From Moesziomyces globuligerus (taxonomy: Eukaryota; Basidiomycota; Ustilaginomycetes; Ustilaginales; Ustilaginaceae), in NCBI GenBank assembly GCA_030849465.1, contig JARVLF010000019.1:62001-126000 (forward strand): a stretch of 64,000 bases of DNA, in the 5' to 3' direction. The notes beneath the pieces were generated by a model. It saw nothing but the letters and a program-made list of their open reading frames with translations. It was not told the DNA's origin and searched no databases. Each line of letters starts with the position of its first letter. Positions within the stretch are counted from its first letter, which is position 1. The position numbers and the translations under genes were made by a program. This document shows positions 1 through 9,511 of the stretch, in pieces.

Positions 1-3000
1 CGCCGAGGCCCATGGCGCTCTGCCAGGTGGCCACCTGGCGGCCGGCGCTGCGGACCGTCGCCTTGGTCGTCTTGGCCGAGGGCAGGCAGAGCTCCCAGTG
101 GCCGTGCAGAAGGTCGACGCGCTTGGCGCGCGGGTCGAGCGCCATGCGTGCGACGGGCTGGATGAGCAGCTTGCGCAGCGGACTGCCTGCGGGCTCCTCG
201 ACGGCGGGGTCGACGAGGATGCGCCAGTGCGGCTCGATGGGATCGAGGATGAGATCGAGACGAGCACCGGGAGCCGTGAACTGCGCCTGCCAGACCTTCT
301 GCCGGAGGAGCGACTGGAAGCGGAACTCGGCGCTTTCTAGGACCTCGGCGACACGCACCTGCCAGCGCGTGGCGACTGCATCATCCTTGAAGTAGAGGCC
401 GTGCATGAGCGACGAGCAGAGCTCCTCGGTGAGGCCGCGCGCCTCGAGACGCATAGGGAGGGCGGCCTTGAGCATGGGCGCAAACTCGTCGGGCGAGGAG
501 CGCACGAGGGTGTCGAGGGCGAACTTGTGGACGGGCCGGCCCTTGCAGGTCTCGCAGGCGGTGTGGTCGCAGTCGGTGCAGCGGTAGATGGGCACGTCGA
601 CGACGCGGTTGCGGCCCTCGCAGTTGCAGAGCTGTGCGCTGTTGACCGCTGCCCCGAGCAGGTCGGGCATCGAGACAAGGCTGCTCGTCGTGAGGTCTAA
701 CGGCTGCGGTGCCAGGAGGTCGACGTGGGCGATGGCGTGTTCGGGCTGGTCGACGACCTTCTGCACCACCTCGCTCGACTGCTTGAGCTTGCTCTCGCGC
801 TTCTCGTCCGTGGAAACAGTGGCAAGGGCTGCCTTGCGCTTCTCGCCGTCCTCGCGCAGGTCCTTCATGCCGACGAGCAGCGCCGAAAGCACACAGGCGC
901 CGACGACGGTGGAGCTCATGGCGTTACCGGCGAGGTCCTGGAGCTGATCATCGGTCTCTCTGGTGAGCAGCAGCTCGTCGAGCGGCAAGCCTTGCAGCGA
1001 AAGAGCCTCGAGGCCGATCAAGGGCCCACCACGCGAGGTGAGGAAAGGGATACCCGACGGCGTGAGACAGGGAGCAATGCCTGGACGCGAAGCGGCGACG
1101 TTGCGGTCGACGTTCTGAGAAAGCTCCCAAATCTTCGACTTGTAGATGGGGTCTTGGCCCATGGCGGCGAAGCGGAGGGTGGTGATGTCGAGCAGATCGG
1201 TGACGCGCTCTGGTTGGCGGACGGCCCACTCGTTCCATCCGTCGTGGGACATCTTGCAGGTGCCTCCTTCCTCCCAAGCGGTGAGGGGACGCGTCTTTCC
1301 GAGTCCCTCCTCGTCGCGGGCGCGTTCGTGGCGGCTCTGGCACTTGCTCCAATCGATTGTCGACCTGCCCTTGCTGAGGCCCTCGCCGTGAGCAAACTGG
1401 CGGCGGACGCGCTGGATGCGTGGGTCGTCGGTGGGCAGGAGGAAGGCGTCGAGCGGACTGGATGCGGGGCGCATGAGGGCGTTGGTGATGAGTTCCCAGT
1501 TCTGCGGGAGCGAGTCGCGGTTGTTGCGACAGGCGAGGAGGTATCCGCGCTGACGGGTGTGGGGGATGTAGTAGTTTTTGGTGTCAAAGGTGTTGCTGAA
1601 GCCGACGTCGTAGCCGGCCTCTGCGACGATGGTCTCTGCGACGCCGACCCAGGGCGCGTTTTTGACGTTTTCGAGCACGACGAGGGTGGGCTTGTGACGC
1701 ATGACCCACTCGAGCATTCCGCGGAAGGTGCGACCGCTCTCTCCGCCGTCGTTGAGGCCCTTTTTGCTGTTGTTGAGGTGCGAGTAGTCGACGCACGACG
1801 TGCCCGCGATGAGGATGTCGACGTCGCCGGGGACGTCGACGAGGGCGCCGTAGGCGGTGTGCGCCTTTTCGCCGCCGAGCTCGGTGACGTCGCGGAAGAG
1901 GATGGGGGGCGAAAAGTTGCGCTCGATGTAGGCCTGTTTGAAGGGCTCGATCTCGCAGGAGAAGACGTGGTCGACCTTGATGCGGATGCCGTGCTTCTCG
2001 TGGATGGCGCGGCACATGAGCTCGAGGGCGAGGAGGGGCGATTCGGTGCCACTGCACATGGTGGCCACACGCAGGGGGCGGTCCTTGAGCGTCTGTGCGA
2101 GCTCGAGGATGGCGGGAGCGCGGTCGACCATGTCGCCAAAGATGTCGGCGAGGTCGTGGATGGGCGGGTATTGGTTGTTTTCTGCTTTCTCCTTGAGCTT
2201 CAGGCGGTGTTCTGCGACCTGGGCAGGCGAGGGTACGAAGGACATCTTGCGGAAGGGATGCTTCTGGGCAAAGCTGGACTTCCATCCCTTGCTGCTGGAG
2301 ACCGAAGGTGCGAGTGCTCCGACGCGTTTGGCGGTGCCCTTCTTGCGCGGCTTGACGTCGTCGTCGTCATCATCATCATCTAGGAAATCGTCGTCGAGAT
2401 CTTCCAGCTCGTCAGCAGCTCGTTTGGAGGCTTTGGATTCCGGTTTCTGGAAGAGGGAGAAGAGGCGCTTGGAACCGGCCGGGGTTGAGTTGTTGGAGCG
2501 GAGGGATCTCTGGGACGAGGAGGTGGGCAGGGTCGAGATGGGACGCGGCGGAGCTTGCTTGTCGCCCAAGACGATAAAGGGGCTGGAGCCAAAGATGTAG
2601 CCTGCGACGGACGGGTCTTCCTCTGCGGGGGTCTCTGGCATGCTGCCCTGGGGTGTTGCGGAGCGGCCGTCGCTGGTGGTGGCCGAGGCAGGAGCCGAGT
2701 GGACCGAGGAGTCGTCGTCGTCGTCGTCGTCTTGATCGTCGGTGGAGGCATGTTCTTCTGGGTTGAAGTCGTCGTCCTCGTCGTCTTCGGCGCGGGCTAC
2801 GCGTTTGCGAGTGCGGCTTCTGGAGACCTGGATGTCCGAGTCGGAGTCCGAGTCCGAGGACGAGTTCGAGTCGGTATTTGAGCTTCCCTGGAGGAAGAGG
2901 GGTATGTGTGCTGCTGATGAGGGTTTGGAGGGTGATCGGGTGGCAGTGATCGAGGCTTGCTTGGCTGAGGCCGGAGAAGAGGTGGCAGCAGCAGCAGCAG

Positions 3001-3088
3001 CAGGCGACTTGAAGAACGACGTGATGCGTCCCTGGCCAGGCGCTGCCGCTGCCGACTTTCTGGGCGTGTTCCTTCTGGAACCGACCAT
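1..3088 (-). CDS. DNMT5-like cytosine-5 DNA methyltransferase, C-terminus cut by the window edge
   Basis: One uninterrupted frame gives 1,029 residues and is still open at base 1. The ATG at 3088 is the first in frame. Residues 19-26 (QGRITSFF) fit the PCNA-binding QxxIxxFF box. Residues 60-280 are acidic and disordered, with poly-Asp runs. The C5-methyltransferase domain spans about 340-740: motif I TMCSGTES near 344, a motif IV-like GTSCVDYS with the candidate nucleophile Cys432, motif VI ENV at 473, LEALSLQGLP near 700, and motif X GNAM at 721-724. A Cys cluster follows (C821, C823, C837, C840, C845, C848, with H842 inside), then a region with no recognised domain. DNMT5 enzymes have MTase, RING and SNF2 ATPase modules in this order, so SNF2 is expected beyond the left edge. 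That family choice is inference; another fungal C5-MTase class is possible. The C5-MTase call itself is solid. Confidence 0.85.
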   Translation of the reverse strand, partial: MVGSRRNTPRKSAAAAPGQGRITSFFKSPAAAAAATSSPASAKQASITATRSPSKPSSAAHIPLFLQGSSNTDSNSSSDSDSDSDIQVSRSRTRKRVARAEDDEDDDFNPEEHASTDDQDDDDDDDSSVHSAPASATTSDGRSATPQGSMPETPAEEDPSVAGYIFGSSPFIVLGDKQAPPRPISTLPTSSSQRSLRSNNSTPAGSKRLFSLFQKPESKASKRAADELEDLDDDFLDDDDDDDDVKPRKKGTAKRVGALAPSVSSSKGWKSSFAQKHPFRKMSFVPSPAQVAEHRLKLKEKAENNQYPPIHDLADIFGDMVDRAPAILELAQTLKDRPLRVATMCSGTESPLLALELMCRAIHEKHGIRIKVDHVFSCEIEPFKQAYIERNFSPPILFRDVTELGGEKAHTAYGALVDVPGDVDILIAGTSCVDYSHLNNSKKGLNDGGESGRTFRGMLEWVMRHKPTLVVLENVKNAPWVGVAETIVAEAGYDVGFSNTFDTKNYYIPHTRQRGYLLACRNNRDSLPQNWELITNALMRPASSPLDAFLLPTDDPRIQRVRRQFAHGEGLSKGRSTIDWSKCQSRHERARDEEGLGKTRPLTAWEEGGTCKMSHDGWNEWAVRQPERVTDLLDITTLRFAAMGQDPIYKSKIWELSQNVDRNVAASRPGIAPCLTPSGIPFLTSRGGPLIGLEALSLQGLPLDELLLTRETDDQLQDLAGNAMSSTVVGACVLSALLVGMKDLREDGEKRKAALATVSTDEKRESKLKQSSEVVQKVVDQPEHAIAHVDLLAPQPLDLTTSSLVSMPDLLGAAVNSAQLCNCEGRNRVVDVPIYRCTDCDHTACETCKGRPVHKFALDTLVRSSPDEFAPMLKAALPMRLEARGLTEELCSSLMHGLYFKDDAVATRWQVRVAEVLESAEFRFQSLLRQKVWQAQFTAPGARLDLILDPIEPHWRILVDPAVEEPAGSPLRKLLIQPVARMALDPRAKRVDLLHGHWELCLPSAKTTKATVRSAGRQVATWQSAMGLG

Positions 3089-3514
3089 GGTTGGCGAAGC
3101 GGTATCGGATCAGCCGGTCGTCGATGGTTCTGAGATGCGTGTGACAACCAAGCGTGCGACGCGGCGATGGGCAAGGTGGTGGTGTCGGAAGGGCCGCAAC
3201 GAGCCAGAGCCCGCGTCCTTGGCCGGTTTGAGAGCTTGGCGCTCGGCGCCTCCCCAGACGCCAGGGTCTGCGCGGCTCGAGCCCGGAGCGTGACCGACAG
3301 GGTGAAGCTTCGAGTGTTGGACTCGGCGCGCTGCCGCCGCCAAAGCAGAGAGTGTCGCGCGGGCACGCGACGCGCAAATTAGGCTCTCCACACCGCAGCC
3401 GCGTAGAATTTCACTGCTTCGGCTCTGGCTCGCATGTGATTACAGAAAAGAGGACCGGCTATGGTCACATCACACGTCTTGGAGTGCGTCTGCTTCGGAA
3501 CGAGGCCGAGCCGC
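3089..3514. other. Intergenic, between SHQ1 3' end and methyltransferase 5' end
   Basis: These 426 bases must carry the promoter of the leftward methyltransferase gene and the 3' end of SHQ1. No TATA-like site or other motif stands out. Confidence 0.5.
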
Positions 3515-4921
3515 TCAGACGAAGCCGCCCTCGCCGTCGTGGAATGCCTGCCAGGCGGCGCTTTCGAGCACCTCGAGATCCCACGGCTCGCCTCCGACGG
3601 CGTGCTTGGTGATGCTGTCGCCGCGGCGCACTATTTCCTCGGCACATTGGCGCAGTTGCTCCAGATGCTGGTCGGAGGGGAGCTGTTCCAGGAGGGGCGT
3701 AACCCACACCTCGGCGAGACGCGCCAGGATCGCATCTTCGCCTGCCTCCAATCGCTGTGTGATTTGAACGAGGCAGTCAACGACGTGCGCGCGTCGGCAG
3801 GCGAGTCGCTCGAGCGTATCGGCGATGCACCGACAGGCCAGCGCCCAGTGACGATAGAGCGGCACCGTCAGGGCACGCCGCATGCAGCCGATCAGCGTCG
3901 CCACCACTACGCCTCGCGGCATCTCGCTCGCCTCGTCGCCGATCACCCGCGCTGGCGCAGACGCAGACAGCGTGCGCGATAGCTTGGCGATCGTCCAGCC
4001 CGACTCCACCGTCGCCTCGCCTTCGTTCGTCCGCTCGTCGTAGCTATACGCAAACAGAAGCTCCAGCAGCACTCCCAGCCTCTCCACCTCCTCCCTCCCC
4101 ATCCCAGCCGTGCTTGCCGTCACGTCTTCGTGCCTATTGGGTAACGCGGGCTGGTACGCGATCACCGACTGCACCTCGCCATCCACATCCAGCAGGTTGT
4201 CCATGTACATGCCTTCATCCCAACGCGCTTCCTCGAACTGCACCGCAGCCGCCTCCCGCGCCGCCACATCCACCGCTTCCGGATTCGGCACCTCGAGCAC
4301 CCCGCGTGGGTCAGCACATCCTGCCGGGATCAACGCTCCTCTCCACTTGCCACCCAGGCCGAATCCGAATCCTGCCGAGCCGGCGCCGGCCTCGCGTGTG
4401 GTGGATCGTGTCGAGTTCGCCGCACCCACCTCGTCGTCCATGGCCGCCTCGCCGTCGTTGTCCGTCACCGTGACCAGGCCCTGGCTGCGCAGCGCTTGCT
4501 GGAGCAGCGTCTTGGCTGCTGCGTCCTCGCTCTCGCCCTGCGCCGAAGCCGGCTGGAAGAAACCCTTGCTCTGCTCGGCATCCGCCATCGCCTGCTTCAG
4601 CTGCTCCTCCGGCATCAGCTGTGGCTGCAGCGCTGACAGTCCGTCGAAGTGCTCCCCTCGCTGCACCTTGTTGAGCGTCACACTGAACACCGCCAGTCCA
4701 GCCTGCGACTGGACCACATCGATTCCTGCCAATTCGGAGTCCACCTTGGTCACCGCACCCGGCAGCACCAGCGGCAGGTAGTACGGCTCGAGGTGGAACC
4801 CGAAGATGCGGCCCTCCACCGCGATGTTCGGTGTGCCAACAGCACCCGCGCAGCTGATGCGGAGGTAGACGTGGTCGTCATCTTGCGACGCCTCGAAGTT
4901 CGGGGTGGTGAAGCCGTCCAT
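3515..4921 (-). CDS. SHQ1: SHQ1, H/ACA snoRNP assembly chaperone
   Basis: The 468-residue protein starts at the ATG at 4921 (MDGFTTPNF); the frame is open further upstream but has no conserved sequence there. Residues 1-100 look like a CS/p23-type beta-sandwich, typical of the Shq1 N-terminus. The Shq1-specific domain follows from about 270 and contains the signature LLFAYSYDERTNEGE near 285 and ESGWTIAKLSRTLS just after. Shq1 binds Cbf5/dyskerin, mimicking RNA, and keeps it soluble until the H/ACA ribonucleoprotein is assembled in the nucleus. The stretch between the two domains (about 130-200) is low complexity with a Gly/Phe-rich segment. The gene is divergent from the MFS transporter and is followed by the methyltransferase on the same strand. 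No introns. Confidence 0.9.
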   Translation of the reverse strand: MDGFTTPNFEASQDDDHVYLRISCAGAVGTPNIAVEGRIFGFHLEPYYLPLVLPGAVTKVDSELAGIDVVQSQAGLAVFSVTLNKVQRGEHFDGLSALQPQLMPEEQLKQAMADAEQSKGFFQPASAQGESEDAAAKTLLQQALRSQGLVTVTDNDGEAAMDDEVGAANSTRSTTREAGAGSAGFGFGLGGKWRGALIPAGCADPRGVLEVPNPEAVDVAAREAAAVQFEEARWDEGMYMDNLLDVDGEVQSVIAYQPALPNRHEDVTASTAGMGREEVERLGVLLELLFAYSYDERTNEGEATVESGWTIAKLSRTLSASAPARVIGDEASEMPRGVVVATLIGCMRRALTVPLYRHWALACRCIADTLERLACRRAHVVDCLVQITQRLEAGEDAILARLAEVWVTPLLEQLPSDQHLEQLRQCAEEIVRRGDSITKHAVGGEPWDLEVLESAAWQAFHDGEGGFV

Positions 4922-5456
4922 CTTTGGTGTGTGCTTGTCGTTGGACGGTGGAAGGCAACAAAGGCCAACCTTCGTAAAGGAAATTTTGCTTTTCCTCCAC
5001 TTTTTTTGGGCGATTTCCTTGGACCCTTGGCTTCCTCCGCGGCCACCACGGCGAATTGGCCGGCGCGCTTCAGATGCAGACACCTCGGCCAATGCGTGTG
5101 CTCCAGCGCGCTCCGGCTCACGAGCTTCCGAACCCGCAGACCGAGTCACGAAGCACCGAAGCACGGCAGCACGGCCAATTTTTCCGCGCTTGGGCGGCGG
5201 CTATCCACCATCTTCGGCAGCCGAACCTTCGACAAGAAGGGGCTCGCTGCTGCGCCATCTCAACGTCTGACTCGAACAACCATTCCGCCGGAGACACCTC
5301 TGCATTTCAGACCAGGAGCGAGCTTGCGAATCATCACGCCTCCGCACAGAGCTCTAGCTAGGGTGCTATATCCTCGCATACACCTCGCCATCGAGCGTCT
5401 GTACCACCACCGTCACACACCTTGACTGTACCGCTGCGCCGAACCTTTTGCCGATT
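4922..5456. promoter_or_regulatory. Divergent promoter region SHQ1 / MFS transporter
   Basis: These 535 bases separate two divergent start codons. A TATAT at 5367-5371 lies 86-90 nt before the transporter ATG and is the best TATA candidate. Nothing comparable was seen for SHQ1. Confidence 0.4.
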
Positions 5457-7130
5457 ATGCAAGCTCGCCGTGCGTCAGAGGACGCGGAGCGTGCGCCGCT
5501 TCTGGGCAACGATTCGACGACCTCGTCTGCACCTGTCGTGGAGACGCCGCTGCCGGTGCGCAAGATCACGATCCTCTTGGTCATGCGCGTTGCGGAGCCG
5601 GTCAACTTTACCATGATCTTTCCCTTTATCAACGAGATGGTGTTCGACATTGGGGCCACACGCGATCAAGCGCGCGTTGGCTTCTACGCCGGGATCATCG
5701 AGAGTCTTTTTGCGCTCTCTCAGACGCTGACCATCCTGTATTGGGGTTCCTTATCCGATCGGATCGGGCGGAAGCCCGTGTTGTTGATGGGGTTGACGGG
5801 CGTAGCGTGTTCGGCGCTGCTGTTCGGCATGTCGCAGTCGTTTCTCTGGGCTGTGCTGGCGCGCGCGCTCGCCGGCGCTACCAACGGCAACGTCGCCATC
5901 GTCAAGAGCGTCATGGGCGAAATCACCGACCCCACCAATCAGGCGCGCGCCTTTAGCTTTCTGCCTCTCACCTGGACCGTAGGTTGCCTCATCGGCCCCC
6001 TCCTCGGTGGATACCTCTCCAAACCCGCAGACCAGTACCCTGCAGTGTTCGCCGAGGGAGGCGTGGCCTACTTCGGCGGACTCTGGGTGAGGCTCCCGTA
6101 CTTTCTGCCGTGTCTCATCTCGGCGATGATCACGGTGTGTAGCATCGTGGCCGGAGCGTTGCTGCTGGAGGAAACTCTGCCCGAGATCGTCGAAAAGCAG
6201 CAGCGGGCCGCTGCAGCACGCGTACAGCAACAGGAATATGGGGCTACACAGTCGGGGCCGTCGGGACTACCGGAAGCAGGGGGGATGTCGGGGGTGAGTG
6301 TGGCGAGCGAGGCGTCTGCATTGTTGCATCAACCGCGACCGTGGCGGGGGCGATCGGGCTCATCCTCTGAGATCCGGGTGCAGAGTTGGGCATCGGGCTT
6401 TACGCCCACCCACTCACCCCCTCGCTCACCCTCTCCCACGCCGCCTGCTACCTCGTCGGTGTTTGAGCTGCTGGCGATTCCGCATATTCAAAGGGTCATG
6501 ATCTCGTACGCCTCTCTGGCTCTGATCGCTGTTGCGCTGGATGCGGTGCTGGTGCTCTATCTGTACGAGCCTGCACCTTTGGGTGGGGTTGGATTCTCGT
6601 CCGACGCTACCGGTATCCTGCTCAGTATCAACGGTCTTGGAGGTGCGATTGTCCAGCTCTTCCTCTTTCCCCCGCTCCAACGACGGCTGGGATCGCTGCG
6701 GCTGTATCAGCTCGTGATGTTCGCATTTCCGATCGCCGTGGTGTTTCTGCCCGTCGCCAATGTCTTTGCACGCGGCGCGGTCTCGCATCCGGGCGGATTT
6801 TACGCTTGGGCGGTGTGGGCGTGCTTGCTGGTCTCGACGGCGGTCAAGCTGGTGGGCACGATGGCGTTTGCATCCAACATGATCCTCGTCAACCAGTGCG
6901 CCACCTTGACGAGGGGCACGGCGTTGGGTACGTTGAACAGTCTCGCCCAGATGTCGAGCTCGGCGACGAGGGCCGTGGGTCCTTATATCGCCAATACGCT
7001 CTTTGCGCTCAGCGTCACCCAGAACCTCCTCGGCGGCCAGTTTGTCTGGTTGGCCCTCGCTCTCGTCGGCATGATCGGTCCCATCACCAGCCTCCGGATC
7101 AAGGACCTGGAAGCGAAACCAAGAACCTGA
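5457..7130 (+). CDS. Major facilitator superfamily transporter (DHA1/ZIF1-like)
   Basis: The 557-residue protein starts at the ATG at 5457 (MQARRASEDAE). It has about 12 hydrophobic segments and the MFS motif A, GSLSDRIGRKP, in the first cytoplasmic loop near residue 98. The NFTMIFPFINEMV segment and the overall layout match the fungal/plant ZIF1-like drug:H+ antiporter group. A long hydrophilic central loop (about 245-340, rich in Ser, Pro and Gln) separates the two six-helix halves, as is common in fungal members. The frame is unbroken. The substrate cannot be told from sequence: ZIF1-like members move zinc ligands, drugs or small organic acids. No biosynthetic cluster surrounds it, so a general detoxification or metal-ligand role is only a guess. 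Divergent from SHQ1. Confidence 0.85.
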   Translation: MQARRASEDAERAPLLGNDSTTSSAPVVETPLPVRKITILLVMRVAEPVNFTMIFPFINEMVFDIGATRDQARVGFYAGIIESLFALSQTLTILYWGSLSDRIGRKPVLLMGLTGVACSALLFGMSQSFLWAVLARALAGATNGNVAIVKSVMGEITDPTNQARAFSFLPLTWTVGCLIGPLLGGYLSKPADQYPAVFAEGGVAYFGGLWVRLPYFLPCLISAMITVCSIVAGALLLEETLPEIVEKQQRAAAARVQQQEYGATQSGPSGLPEAGGMSGVSVASEASALLHQPRPWRGRSGSSSEIRVQSWASGFTPTHSPPRSPSPTPPATSSVFELLAIPHIQRVMISYASLALIAVALDAVLVLYLYEPAPLGGVGFSSDATGILLSINGLGGAIVQLFLFPPLQRRLGSLRLYQLVMFAFPIAVVFLPVANVFARGAVSHPGGFYAWAVWACLLVSTAVKLVGTMAFASNMILVNQCATLTRGTALGTLNSLAQMSSSATRAVGPYIANTLFALSVTQNLLGGQFVWLALALVGMIGPITSLRIKDLEAKPRT

Positions 7131-9511
7131 CCTTTCCATATCATCTCGGTCCCCGCATATCTTCTTTGGAATGGAAACAGTCGTTCGTGTTGTTCTACCC
7201 TGCGATCTGATCGGAGAACAGAAGAGCCAACATTTACATGCTTGCAGGCTGGATGACAGATTCGACCCGTTGTGATGTGTCGGATTCGAAAGAGGCCGAT
7301 GATCTGGCATCGTCTCGTTGGGCCTGCGTGCAAGTGCTGCCCAGCAAGTGTCGCATTGTGGCATGTCTGTCCCGATCATCTTGTTTTCTCTGATGGGAAT
7401 CCACTCGCATCGTTGTCAGAAATGGTCATCATGCGACATGGACAAGCCGAGCTGGATCAGAAGCACGACGCAGAACGCAGCCACCTCCCGCCCTCGCCTT
7501 GACGCTGTTCACTGCTCCGGGATGTATGTCCAACATCATCTCCTCGCAGTCCCTTTTGCTCTCGTTCAGCGAGGCCAGAAGGAGCAGAGTTGGCAACGCT
7601 GCGATATCACGCTGTCATATCGAAGGTTTGTCACTGCCTCATCCTGGATGGTGTGGGGAGGATCGCATCGTGAGGTCGTCCAGCCCGTATCCCTAGAGCC
7701 ATCCAAGTTCCTCCACTACGAGTGTCGATGCGGAGCGCGTGGCAGTTTCGTCTTGATGTCGAGTGGTAACAGTACAGTGCGACGTCTTTGCTGGGTGTCG
7801 TTGGCGTTGCATCGACGCCAGACCGTACACTAGTTGCGAATCACGGTCAGCGGTTTCGGTGGCAATGACAGAATTCATCTGTGCTCATTCCACGCCAGCG
7901 CCATGACTGACTCGACAGGGCGCGAGGATAAAAGCAGCACCCACACAGTCGTAGACAAGCATAGTGTGGTGTCAACGGCAGACGGATCAGTTGAGACTGT
8001 CAAACCCGTCGCATCACAGCGTAGCCGTAGCCGTCCAAGGTGCGCTTTACCTGCTCTCCGACTGCATGAATCATCCATGTCCACACGGCTGTTTTGATGA
8101 TCGCTCGGACGTTGTTCGAGAGGTCGAAAGCCAAGCCAAGCTAAGCTGAGATGATTCGGCTTCAGATGATCTGTATCAAGCGTCACAACATCGAGCCGCA
8201 TGTCATCGTGTGTCACATTCGACGTCGGGAGACCCGGGAGACCCAGCTAGAAGCAACACTGAGCATGCCGCTCTCACTATGTCGAGGTTTGATGCAAGAG
8301 AGAGAGCCCAGATCACGCACCGTCCGCCAGCACATCCTCATTCTGAGGCAGTAGCTTAGTGAAGGAAGCTGCGAGCATGTCAAAGCCGGATCATAGTATG
8401 TAGGCGGTTTGTCTCCTTAGCTCTATCGAGGCTAGACTGAGCAATGACTCTAACGATTTCGGAACTTTTAGGAGTCTAGGGCAGGAGCGCCAAGGCTGAT
8501 GGGACTCTTCGCTTCCGCGCTGACCGCTCCGAAGTACGCTCCCAGCTGTCGCCACCATTAGGCTTCCACCATAGCCTCCCGACTCGCCGTATCGCGACAC
8601 AGAGTGACCGTGATCCAGTCGGAAGCGAATGATGCGAAAGCGGCGAAAGAGCGCTAAGAAAGCGGCGACATCCCGACACTGACGAGCCGACAAAGCTGAC
8701 AAGATAACAAGATTATAAGATGAGAAAGCTGCGAAAGAGCTGCGAAAAGTGCGAAAGCGCTGCGATAGAGCTGCGAAAGCTGGAATAGCTGTGAAGCTCC
8801 AAGGCTGCAAAAGCTGGCAAGCTGGCAAGCTGACAAGATGAGAAAGCTGACAAGATGAGAAAGCTGCGAAAGCGATGCGAATTCTGCAAAAGAGCTGCAA
8901 AAGCTGATCGCGACGAGCTGACAAGCTTCAGCAAAGCTTCAAAGCTTCCAAGGCGCGAAAGTTTGCAGACTTTGAGAGACTGAGCTGCGAAAGGGGGGTC
9001 GGTGGCAAAGGTGGGCGGTGTTGCTTCCGTTGCGCTGGTGCGCTGGGCGTTGTGTTGTGCCAAGCGCTAAGATTCCGCATCGGGTCAATCTCATCGAGAC
9101 GACATCGTGGTGACATGGAGGCGATCCAAGGTTGCACATTGGTCTCGTGTCAAGAGCAGAGTCACCCTAAGCCCCAAGATCATCACGGCCTCAAGCACGT
9201 GCGGGGGGAATAGGGGGCATGTTTAGCAGTGCAACGTCGGTTGAAGCGTCCGAGCTCTCGCAGATGCACAGCCCCACTCATGACTTGCACTCTTTCCCCA
9301 TCGTCGAGTCACCACGGCTCGATCTCGCCCTCATTCGCTCCATCACTCGCTCAATGCCAAACCAAGGTCTAAGATCAACCCCTCCATTTCCCCTTCTCAT
9401 CACGTTTTGGCTCACTTCCTTTCCCCGCAGGCACGCTATCCATCTCACACGGATTTGACTCGTCTTCGTGGTTGAATATTGACCAATCATCGCGGATATC
9501 GGTCGTCATTG
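7131..9511. other. Gene-poor 2.4-kb intergenic region
   Basis: No open frame here shows a recognisable domain. The right third contains the degenerate repeat at 8630-8996. Flanking genes (MFS transporter and WAPL) converge on this space, so it needs to hold only two 3' ends. A non-coding RNA cannot be excluded. Confidence 0.5.
8630..8996. repeat. Degenerate short-period repeat of GCTGCGAAAG-like units
   Basis: About 370 bases consist of irregular variants of gctgcgaaag, gagctgcgaaa and tgacaagatgagaaagc, repeated in one direction. Frames through it read as runs of Ala, Ser, Phe and Leu on the reverse strand but lack a gene-like start. The unit length drifts between about 9 and 18, so it looks like an old minisatellite. 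Confidence 0.7.

Noticed and set aside
725..2383. 552-aa plus-strand frame opposite the methyltransferase
   Set aside because: No domain; it mirrors the third-position GC bias of the real gene, which runs unbroken on the other strand with C5-MTase motifs.
4922..5164. Upstream extension of SHQ1 by 81 residues
   Set aside because: The added sequence is basic low complexity with no Shq1 similarity; the CS domain begins right after the ATG at 4921.
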